Part shown: piece after piece, positions 8,301 to 15,453 of the stretch
Layout: each line of letters begins with the position of its first letter
Position numbering within the stretch: the stretch's first letter is position 1
Notes under the pieces: generated by a model
Database searches by the model: none
The model's input: only the letters and a program-made list of their open reading frames with translations
Told to the model about the DNA's origin: nothing
NCBI RefSeq assembly: GCF_022549785.1
Contig: NZ_JAKZGO010000003.1
Span: forward strand, 62,705-126,704
Source: Belliella alkalica
GTDB lineage: Bacteria > Bacteroidota > Bacteroidia > Cytophagales > Cyclobacteriaceae
Reading direction: 5' to 3'
Length of the DNA stretch: 64,000 nt
Translations under genes and position numbers: made by a program

Positions 8301-10799
8301 ATGAAATTCAGCAGTCTGTTTATAGTACTATTATTTATTGGATTTGCAGTCAATGCGATGCACTTTGATGATCAGGGACTTGATACTTTGCTGAAGGCTT
8401 CTGAGGAAGTTGATAAGCAGAAAGTAGAGGAGGTAAAAAAGCCATCCTTAGAAGGTAGTATCAGGAAGAGCCAAGATTTTACTATTCAGCTGAATAGGAT
8501 GAATTACACCTTGGGGAGGTCATTGGATTCTTTAGAGATCATAGAGGATTTTCCCAGCGCAGAGCGCTTGACTACAGTGGTACAAAATAGACTTGAGAAT
8601 AGCGACTCAAAGATTAGTATTAGGTACTTACAAGAGCTTGATAATCTCCTTAGAAATATCAGGACTCAAATCATTACCGCTGAGAGGAAAGTTTCTAGTA
8701 GGATTGAAGAATTGGTATCTGTAAAGCAAGAGCTTGAGGCTATGAAAGAGGATGACTTGTTTAGACTGGATTTGAGAGATGCTTCTATTCTGCCGGAATA
8801 TCAAAGTGCACTTACACAGCTTCGTGAACAAGTTCAGAAAACAGAACAAATATTGAGTGAACAGAGGATATACACTGCGAGTTTTCAGACAAGAATATCC
8901 AGGATGATTATCCGTATTTCGGAACTCTCCGAGAGTATTGCAGTAGAATTGAGAAGTGCTGAAAAAGCGCTGTTGACTAAGGATTTTAACTATCTATGGC
9001 AAAAACGAAGCTACCAAAATGCATCAGGATTGGGGACCGTTTTTTTGGAGTCTATCAAGCTGAACGAAGCGATATTTTTCAGATATTTGAAAAATAATAT
9101 AGGCTTGTGTGTCTTTTTTATATTTCTTTTTCTGGGTCTATATCTATGGATTCGAAATATTTTGATCGCTATCAAATCTCAGAAGGAGTTTTCAAAAATT
9201 ATTTTGGAAAGAGCTCACTATGTTCCAAACAATCCTTTTTTGAGTGTCTTGGTTATTCTTACTCCTATCATGCCATTCTTTTTCCCCAATCCCACGATAT
9301 CTTTTTTGACCGTTTTGTTGTGGGTTGGAGTGCTGTCTGTAACAATTTTATTAATTGGAAGATTTCCAAAAGGACTTTACAGGAACTGGGTGATATTTGT
9401 TTTGGTGTTTTTGGTATATACAGTAAGTAATCTTTACAGAGATATCAATTATTCGGAGAGGTGGTATTTGATACTTCTTAGTGTTATAGGCGTTTATCTA
9501 GCTTTGCGCATTGTCAAATTCCAAAAAAGTAATCTTGACTCCTTCCCTTCATTTATCAGTGTTTTGGTAAAGTTTTATATAGTCATGCAAAGTCTGTCCA
9601 TAATTGCCAATGTATTTGGGAGATTTACTTTGAGTAAAATGCTTGGAGTAGCTGCTACGATCAGTTTTACTCAATCTGTAGTGCTCTACCTTTTCGTTTT
9701 GATTATTTTGGAAGTTATCTATTTGCAAATAGAATTGAGAGGCAAAGGGGAAAATGATTTTACTTCATATATCGATTTCCATAGGATTCAAAAGCGACTA
9801 AAAAAGGTGTTGTTTGGACTAGCGGGCATTATTTGGGTTTACTTTTTCTTCGACAATCTTTCCTTGCTAGACACAGTGATTGAGAATAGCAAACAATTCC
9901 TTTCGGAACCTAGGAAGTTAGTGAATAGCTCATTTACTTTTGGAAATATCTTGGTGTTTTTTGTGATAGTCTATTTGTCGAGCTTATTAGCGAACAACGT
10001 TGCCTATTTTGCTACCATGAAGGATCAGCAAAAAGGATCATCTAGGGATAAAAGGCTAGGATCTTCTATACTGCTGATCAGACTGAGTGTGCTTTCAGTA
10101 GGTTTTTTATTTGCTGTTGCGGCATCTGGGATAGGATTGGACAAAATTGCCATTGTTCTTGGAGCACTTTCACTTGGGATAGGTTTTGGCTTGCAGACGA
10201 TTGTGAACAACTTGGTGTCTGGAGTTATTTTAGCTTTTGAAAAACCAATTCAAATCGGTGATGCAATAGAAGTCGGAGGAAGGGCAGGTACAGTCAAGGA
10301 AGTTGGAATTAGATCAAGTAAAATCCAAGCTTATGACGGCTCAGAAATCATCATTCCAAATGGGGATTTATTGTCTCAACATCTGATCAATTGGACACTT
10401 TCTGATAAAAAGAGAAGAGTAGAACTCATAATCGGCGTAAGCTATAATTCTGATATGGACTTGGTGTCACAAATCCTATCGGAACAGATTGAAATCGAAG
10501 AAATAATGAAGAATCCAGAGCCTAGAGTATTGTTGCAAAGCTTTGCCGATAGTGCTGTGGAATTTAGGGTGTTATTTTGGGTAGATAATTTTGATTTATG
10601 GATAAATATCAGAAATCAAGTGATGCGCGGGATTTTTAGAGCTTTCAAAGAAAATGGCGTAGAGATACCTTTCCCTCAGCGAGATTTGAATTTCAAATCT
10701 TTTCCGGGCTTGTTGGATGAGAAAATTAAATCAGGGGCTGAGATTGAAGAGTTGGGAAATCTTAGGGAGAAAGAAGATATGGATGGAGAAAAAGGTTGA
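8301..10799 (+). CDS. MscS-family mechanosensitive ion channel (large, MscK-like)
   Basis: An 832-residue member of the MscS family, inner-membrane channels that release solutes on osmotic downshock. I chose ATG 8301 (MKFSSLFIVLLF) because a signal peptide follows; an upstream start at 8268 adds 11 polar residues. After the signal comes a periplasmic coiled-coil-rich region of about 230 residues, then about ten membrane segments, then the MscS core: pore helix GIGFGLQTIVNNLVSGVILA, beta-domain EKPIQIGDAIEVGGRAGTVK, NGDLLSQHLINWT, and a C-terminal alpha/beta domain to about 810. The layout matches MscK-type large homologues rather than the 286-residue MscS. It is monocistronic, with a terminator directly after it. 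Confidence 0.93.
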   Translation: MKFSSLFIVLLFIGFAVNAMHFDDQGLDTLLKASEEVDKQKVEEVKKPSLEGSIRKSQDFTIQLNRMNYTLGRSLDSLEIIEDFPSAERLTTVVQNRLENSDSKISIRYLQELDNLLRNIRTQIITAERKVSSRIEELVSVKQELEAMKEDDLFRLDLRDASILPEYQSALTQLREQVQKTEQILSEQRIYTASFQTRISRMIIRISELSESIAVELRSAEKALLTKDFNYLWQKRSYQNASGLGTVFLESIKLNEAIFFRYLKNNIGLCVFFIFLFLGLYLWIRNILIAIKSQKEFSKIILERAHYVPNNPFLSVLVILTPIMPFFFPNPTISFLTVLLWVGVLSVTILLIGRFPKGLYRNWVIFVLVFLVYTVSNLYRDINYSERWYLILLSVIGVYLALRIVKFQKSNLDSFPSFISVLVKFYIVMQSLSIIANVFGRFTLSKMLGVAATISFTQSVVLYLFVLIILEVIYLQIELRGKGENDFTSYIDFHRIQKRLKKVLFGLAGIIWVYFFFDNLSLLDTVIENSKQFLSEPRKLVNSSFTFGNILVFFVIVYLSSLLANNVAYFATMKDQQKGSSRDKRLGSSILLIRLSVLSVGFLFAVAASGIGLDKIAIVLGALSLGIGFGLQTIVNNLVSGVILAFEKPIQIGDAIEVGGRAGTVKEVGIRSSKIQAYDGSEIIIPNGDLLSQHLINWTLSDKKRRVELIIGVSYNSDMDLVSQILSEQIEIEEIMKNPEPRVLLQSFADSAVEFRVLFWVDNFDLWINIRNQVMRGIFRAFKENGVEIPFPQRDLNFKSFPGLLDEKIKSGAEIEELGNLREKEDMDGEKG

Positions 10800-10836
10800 A
10801 AAAAAATGTGGAGCTCCACCAGCTTCACATTTTTTG
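10800..10836 (+). terminator. terminator after the MscS-family gene
   Basis: AAAAATGTGGAGCT pairs with AGCTTCACATTTTTT with one mismatch around a five-base loop, and ends in a T-run. It starts one base after the stop codon. Confidence 0.75.
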
Positions 10837-11002
10837 TTTACTCTGTCTGATCGTTTTGTAGATGACTACACCTGTTGTTGCTGACTTATTAAAGCTTAAA
10901 AAAATCCGTGTCAATATAATTTTGTTAAAAAAAAGCTAAAGCATTAGATTTTGGAAAGAACTATATTTACTTCATGATCAACTTTTGAATTTGTTGGATC
11001 GG

Positions 11003-12064
11003 CTAAGTTTTACTTTTAGTCTGGTTTATTTTAAATTTTAATACCTTATTCTCGGACTTGTCACTATCAATTATAAGTCCATAAATATAATCGCCTTGGA
11101 TAACCATCATCGAAATGGATTCTTCAAGTATTAATTTTTTTATCGGCTTTCCATTTCTATCAAAAACCATAATGATATCAGTAGTCCGTTTGTAAGTAGT
11201 ATCTCCTTCCCAATACAAAGCATACATCTTATCACCTTCAATACTTGGTGAGGTGAAGTATTTTGCTGCTATAAAAAACTCTTCAGAAGGTAATTTATCT
11301 GAAATTCTAATTGCTTGATTTGTCTTGTTGTTTAAATCATAAATTTCAATTAATGGAATATATGCATAAGCCAAAAAAACAAGATTTTTTTCTTGAGCAA
11401 GATGAGCAAATTCCAGAGTGTTTTTTTGGTCAAAGGGTTTGACATTCGGGTAGTCTTTATTTAATCTAGGTAGGCTGCCAAATTTTGAAGATGGATTTGG
11501 GTTTTTTAGATCGAGTGTGTAAAACCTAGCCTGATCTTCAATCGGTGAACTTGCTGTACTAAGATGAGTCAATTCATTGACATTTAATACTATGCCATTC
11601 GTGTATGACAAGCCTTTATTTAAAAATTCATCTGAGTGTGTGTTTTTATAAATTAGGGTATCGATATTATAAAATACAACTTTCGCAAGTTCAGTATCTA
11701 AAGCTAAAAACTCTTTTGCATTCTTTACATGGAATCGCCATAGAGAAAATGTTTCACCTGGGCCAGCACCTCTTTTACCAAATAAGCCAATATATTTCTC
11801 CTCTGCAAGATTGTAGATATGCATAGTATTATCAGAAACGCTTTCAACGATAATCAGATAATCGCCTACAGTGAGAATTCTTGTTGGTAAAAATAGGGTA
11901 TCTGACAATTCATTAACTTCGGTGCTAAACAAAGTGTCACTCAGTGGTAAATTATCGAAATTAACTTTTTCAATAGACCCAATTAGATAGAACTCATCTT
12001 TTTTTGAGCATCCAACGGTGACAATAAGCAAGATCAAGAATTGAAATAAAACGTGGTTTTTCAT
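11003..12064 (-). CDS. six-bladed beta-propeller lipoprotein (TolB-like)
   Basis: A 353-residue lipoprotein starting at ATG 12064, with a signal ending in a lipobox (LLIVTVGC, Cys about 19). The rest reads as repeated blades of a six-bladed propeller, including GLFGKRGAGPGE, a motif common in Bacteroidota TolB-like/6-blade lipoproteins, and a late MVFDRNGKPIKKL blade. These proteins lack known catalytic residues and are thought to sit on the outer membrane. It lies 72 bases downstream of a small four-cysteine exported peptide, with a hairpin terminator between them. The same order is found at 58.8-60.2 kb, where the propeller protein shares the GxFxKRGxGPxE motif. Substrate or partner is unknown; the peptide is the obvious candidate. 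Confidence 0.8.
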   Translation of the reverse strand: MKNHVLFQFLILLIVTVGCSKKDEFYLIGSIEKVNFDNLPLSDTLFSTEVNELSDTLFLPTRILTVGDYLIIVESVSDNTMHIYNLAEEKYIGLFGKRGAGPGETFSLWRFHVKNAKEFLALDTELAKVVFYNIDTLIYKNTHSDEFLNKGLSYTNGIVLNVNELTHLSTASSPIEDQARFYTLDLKNPNPSSKFGSLPRLNKDYPNVKPFDQKNTLEFAHLAQEKNLVFLAYAYIPLIEIYDLNNKTNQAIRISDKLPSEEFFIAAKYFTSPSIEGDKMYALYWEGDTTYKRTTDIIMVFDRNGKPIKKLILEESISMMVIQGDYIYGLIIDSDKSENKVLKFKINQTKSKT

Positions 12065-12092
12065 TTGATAAATTTTGATTTGCACGAGATAT

Positions 12093-12124
12093 AAAAAAAG
12101 CTAGAACAAATAACTTGTTCTAGC
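12093..12124 (-). terminator. hairpin terminator between peptide and propeller genes
   Basis: On the - strand GCTAGAACAA pairs with TTGTTCTAGC around a five-base loop and is followed by seven T (plus-strand A-run 12093-12099). It lies after the peptide stop and 29 bases before the start of the propeller lipoprotein gene. It would stop most transcripts after the peptide gene and let some read through. Confidence 0.8.
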
Positions 12125-12136
12125 CTAGAATGGATT

Positions 12137-12385
12137 TTATTCCACAGGCTCAATTGAACCACCATCCTTTTTCCTCCAGTGTACACAACTTCCCCATATA
12201 GGTTCATTCTCGGGATCTACAGTCCAAATACTACATACAGCCTCTTCATCTCTTACACATTCACTCCTACAAGTTTGTGGTTTAGTATCATCAAAAGCAC
12301 TAACTTCAATAATTGAAATGGCCAATGTAGCAAAGAAAACTACCATTACTAAAAAAGCAGAGAGATACTGCTTTAAATTTTTCAT
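12137..12385 (-). CDS. small exported four-cysteine peptide (NVEALA-like)
   Basis: An 82-residue precursor with a typical export signal: MKNLKQYLSA, a hydrophobic stretch at about 9-26, and a likely processing site near IEVSAF (about residue 30). The mature part of about 52 residues has four cysteines (C39, C43, C51, C67) and is polar and acidic. EVSAF at the end of the signal occupies the position of the NLEAQ of the peptide at 58,776, and of the NVEALA motif for which a Bacteroidota family of small exported proteins is named. Such genes commonly stand next to TolB-like propeller lipoproteins, as here. Function is unknown. A consensus -7 promoter box precedes it. I am confident it is a real secreted small protein, less so of the family. 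Confidence 0.7.
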   Translation of the reverse strand: MKNLKQYLSAFLVMVVFFATLAISIIEVSAFDDTKPQTCRSECVRDEEAVCSIWTVDPENEPIWGSCVHWRKKDGGSIEPVE

Positions 12386-12411
12386 GATTTAATATGTTTA
12401 TAGTTGTCTTG

Positions 12412-12439
12412 CAAACGTATATATATATTAAATCGCAAA
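12412..12439 (-). promoter_or_regulatory. promoter of the small peptide gene
   Basis: On the - strand the box TACGTTTG matches the Bacteroidota -7 consensus TAnnTTTG (plus-strand 12412-12419), with TTTG 16 bases further upstream as a possible -33 element. The box lies 26 bases before the peptide ATG. Confidence 0.5.
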
Positions 12440-12491
12440 TAGTTACAGAATTATTTTTTAGTTTTTCAATACAAAAAACGTTTATTACTCA

Positions 12492-13265
12492 CTACTTCCT
12501 CTGCCTAATCGCTTCGTAAATCACCACTCCAGCAGCAACAGACACATTTAAACTTTCAATATTTCCAGAAAGTGGGATTTTGACAAATTCATCACTGATT
12601 CCCATGATCTCTGGAGAAATACCATCTTCTTCAGATCCCAAAACCAAAGCTGTGGGAATGCTGAAATCAGCTTCGTACATCTCTCTGTCAGTCTTTTCAG
12701 TGACACTTACTACACTCAACCCCATTTTTTTCAAGTCCTTCACCGTGTAATATAAGTTCTTCACCCTACAAACAGGTAGGAAGTTCAATGCGCCAGCAGA
12801 AGTCTTTACGGCATCGGAATTGATCTGTGCACTTCCTTTTTCAGGAATGACAATGGCGTGTACACCTGCACAGTCCGCAGTTCTTGCCATGGCACCAAAA
12901 TTTCTTACGTCAGTGATTCTATCCAATACGAGAATCAGTGGAGCTATTCCTTTGCTGAAGCATTCATCTATGACATTGTCTAGGGATGCGTATTGAATTG
13001 CAGAAATATGGGCAAGAACCCCTTGGTGATTTTTTCTTGTTGTTCTGTTAAGCTTGGCTTCAGGGACACGGACTACAGGGATTTTTTCCTGCTTTGCAAG
13101 TGCCAATAATTCTTTGATCAAATCATTGTTCAGCTCTTTATTGACAAGGATTTTGTCTATATCTTTTTGGGCATTAATAGCTTCCATGACCGCACGGGTA
13201 CCAAAGATAAAATCTTTGTCTTGCTCGCCTCGTTCAATTAGAAATCCATCCTTCCGCTTCTCCAT
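12492..13265 (-). CDS. rlmB: 23S rRNA (guanosine-2'-O-)-methyltransferase, RlmB/TrmH family
   Basis: A 257-residue SpoU-class RNA 2'-O-methyltransferase, probably modifying G2251 of 23S rRNA with S-adenosylmethionine. The N-terminal substrate-binding domain starts FIFGTRAVMEAI and contains the usual NHQGVLA. The trefoil-knot domain has motif 1 (RITDVRNFGAMARTADCAG), motif 2 (LVLGSEEDGIS) and motif 3 (IPLSGNIESLNVSVAAGVV). The start at ATG 13265 is preferred; ATG 13286 is seven codons upstream. Either way the gene overlaps the 3' end of the upstream GWxTD gene (28 bases with 13265), so the two are probably co-transcribed and translationally coupled. RlmB versus another SpoU-family enzyme is a judgement from overall pattern. 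Confidence 0.9.
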   Translation of the reverse strand: MEKRKDGFLIERGEQDKDFIFGTRAVMEAINAQKDIDKILVNKELNNDLIKELLALAKQEKIPVVRVPEAKLNRTTRKNHQGVLAHISAIQYASLDNVIDECFSKGIAPLILVLDRITDVRNFGAMARTADCAGVHAIVIPEKGSAQINSDAVKTSAGALNFLPVCRVKNLYYTVKDLKKMGLSVVSVTEKTDREMYEADFSIPTALVLGSEEDGISPEIMGISDEFVKIPLSGNIESLNVSVAAGVVIYEAIRQRK

Positions 13266-14488
13266 AGTGTAATGCTTTTGAACCATTCTGGCTGTAAAGC
13301 TCTCGAACGGTTGAGTGTATAATAATTGGGAGTCAAAATGTTTTTGACGCGTGCAAAGGTAAAGTTTATTTTTGAATTAGAATCAAGATTTCCATAAGTC
13401 CATATTTCTGCATTTTGTCTGAATGTAACGCCATTTGGAGGTCCCATTACTGTATAGACCATTCCTTTGTCTGTTTTCCATCCTTCTTTGAAATCTGTAA
13501 AAAGTATATTGGCAAACTCAATCTGTCTAAAATATTCGCGAATCAATGTTTTGGCTGCTTCTTCGTCTTTGGTCAATCCAAACCAGTACTTATCTAAAGC
13601 GAGTTTTTTGTCTTGAGCTTCCAATAGCGCTTCATGTTCTTTTCTCGTAGAGATATATACGACCATATCCACCATTTCTTCCCAAGATTCTACCCGTGGA
13701 AATGCCTGTGGAACTGTTTTGATCATTAGCCCTTGGGTCGAATTAGTGTCAGATTGGATGAAAAAATATCCGTAATCATCAAAATTTCTTGGTGTATTGG
13801 CCAGAAAATCACCTTGGTCTTCCACCTGGATCTCCCTAGGGACTGGTGCTGGCTTGATTTCCATAGGAGGGTATGGTGAGTCAAATTTCGTCGGGTAGTA
13901 AAATGTATGCAAGGATACAGGCCCTTTTGTTTTGAAAAGTAAAGCCTCTTCTTGGATGAGGAAATTCTGATCAAATGGAATATTGTTTCCAAAGTATGCC
14001 CCAAAATTTGGATGACCCAAAACAAATGGACTGATCAAATCCACATGGTAATAATACTCATCACCTTGCCTTGTATCCACTACTTTCAGAAAAGCAATCG
14101 CTACATTTTGTTCTTCAGGTATTTTGATTTTTTGCTCAAAATAGAAATGATTCTGGGTATTTAACTTTAGATCATTTTCTTCTAGTTTTGTCAAATTTTC
14201 GTCAGTGAATGTTTGATTATATCCTGAAAGAATGGTGAAATAAAAATTGTAATCACCAAATGCGGCATTGTCTTCAAGTTTTTCGATGGGCATTTGTAAT
14301 ACAAAATCTCTACTGCTTTCTTGTATTGGAATAATTTTCAGAGAAATTCTAGAATACCGAGAGTATCTAAGTGCTTGATTAGTAGATTCTAGTGATTGCT
14401 GGGCTACACCTACTAGTGAACAAGTAAAGCTAAGTGCCAAGGCACTTAAAAGTAGCTGAATTTTTTTTGTTATTGTCTTTGTTGTCAT
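13238..14488 (-). CDS. GWxTD domain-containing exported protein
   Basis: A 416-residue exported protein of the GWxTD family, named for the motif visible as EGWKTD near residue 350 and followed by the conserved MVYTVMGPPNGVTF and AEIWTYGN. These proteins are widespread in Bacteroidota and their function is unknown. I chose ATG 14488 (MTTKTITKK); the frame is open to a TTG at 14497. A signal peptide ends near residue 30 (VGVAQQ). The middle is beta-rich. It heads a two-gene - strand unit with rlmB, overlapping it by 28 bases, and is divergent from the methyltransferase at 14537, only 48 bases away, so the two promoters must be packed closely or overlap. Confidence 0.88.
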   Translation of the reverse strand: MTTKTITKKIQLLLSALALSFTCSLVGVAQQSLESTNQALRYSRYSRISLKIIPIQESSRDFVLQMPIEKLEDNAAFGDYNFYFTILSGYNQTFTDENLTKLEENDLKLNTQNHFYFEQKIKIPEEQNVAIAFLKVVDTRQGDEYYYHVDLISPFVLGHPNFGAYFGNNIPFDQNFLIQEEALLFKTKGPVSLHTFYYPTKFDSPYPPMEIKPAPVPREIQVEDQGDFLANTPRNFDDYGYFFIQSDTNSTQGLMIKTVPQAFPRVESWEEMVDMVVYISTRKEHEALLEAQDKKLALDKYWFGLTKDEEAAKTLIREYFRQIEFANILFTDFKEGWKTDKGMVYTVMGPPNGVTFRQNAEIWTYGNLDSNSKINFTFARVKNILTPNYYTLNRSRALQPEWFKSITLWRSGRMDF

Positions 14489-14536
14489 TTGGTTCAAAAA
14501 TTAACCTTATTTTTGCTCAAATTAATAAAATTTTAA

Positions 14537-15316
14537 ATGGCTACCTATACAACGGAAATTGCATCGGATAAGTTGGTTAGTGATAACCCAATTCATCAAC
14601 GCCTTCTAAAAGCCTATATTGCAGCAAAGCCAATGGTCTCAGGGAAATTGCTTGAGGTAGGCTGTGGAGAAGGAAGGGGTGTGGAGGAATTGTTGGATCA
14701 AGTGGATAGTTACTTGGGGATTGATAAAATACAGGCTGTAATCGACGAGCTGAAGCAAAAGTATCCAGCTGTAGCTTTTGAGCAAGCGGTGATCCCCCCT
14801 TTTGCGGGAATAGAATCCAATAGTTTTGATACGGTAGTTAGTTTTCAAGTAATAGAGCATATTCAAGATGATAAATTATTTTTGGAGGAAATCTACCGGG
14901 TATTGAAGCCAGGAGGAAAGGCAATCATTTCTACTCCAAATATTAGGCATACACTATCGCGAAATCCTTGGCATATCAGAGAATATACAGGAAAGGAATT
15001 GATTAATCTTTGCGAAGAAGTTTTTGACAAAGTAAATGCTATGGGAATAGGAGGGAATGATAAAGTATGGAGTTATCATGAGGAGAATCGCAAATCTGTC
15101 AATAAAATAATGAGATTTGATGTGCTGGATTTGCAGCATAGATTGCCTTCTGCACTTTTAAGATTACCTTATGAGATTCTCAATAGGCTAAATCGAAAAA
15201 GGCTTCACAAACAACAAGGAAATGTAGTGATGGATATCAAGCATACTGATTACCTCTTGGTAGATCATTCAGATCAAGGGTTAGATCTGTTTTATGTGTT
15301 GGAGAAAAAGAGGTGA
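14537..15316 (+). CDS. class I SAM-dependent methyltransferase
   Basis: A 259-residue Rossmann-fold methyltransferase of the Methyltransf_11 type. The SAM-binding motif is LLEVGCGEGRGVEELL at about 38-53, the acidic residue after strand 2 is in YLGIDK, and post-I motifs are FDTVVSFQVIEHI and EIYRVLKPGGKAIISTPN. The extended C-terminal 100 residues are not assigned. The substrate cannot be told from sequence; similar proteins act on small molecules, quinones or glycan lipids. The gene is monocistronic and ends in a strong terminator shared with the convergent DUF2723 gene. Confidence 0.88.
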   Translation: MATYTTEIASDKLVSDNPIHQRLLKAYIAAKPMVSGKLLEVGCGEGRGVEELLDQVDSYLGIDKIQAVIDELKQKYPAVAFEQAVIPPFAGIESNSFDTVVSFQVIEHIQDDKLFLEEIYRVLKPGGKAIISTPNIRHTLSRNPWHIREYTGKELINLCEEVFDKVNAMGIGGNDKVWSYHEENRKSVNKIMRFDVLDLQHRLPSALLRLPYEILNRLNRKRLHKQQGNVVMDIKHTDYLLVDHSDQGLDLFYVLEKKR

Positions 15317-15369
15317 TATTTTTTTTTATTTCAGCACTTGATACACCAAAGTCTCACTAAGTGTTTATA

Positions 15370-15408
15370 AAAAAAAGAGCTCCTAAATTCAATCAGGAGC
15401 TCTTTTCA
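15370..15408. terminator. bidirectional terminator between convergent genes
   Basis: AAAAGAGCTCCT and AGGAGCTCTTTT form a 12-bp perfect stem around AAATTCAATC, with A- and T-runs on either side. It serves the methyltransferase (+) and DUF2723 (-) genes. Confidence 0.88.
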
Positions 15409-15453
15409 ATAATATAAAGATTGTCTGTGATGGTTTTTTGAACTATTTATTGA

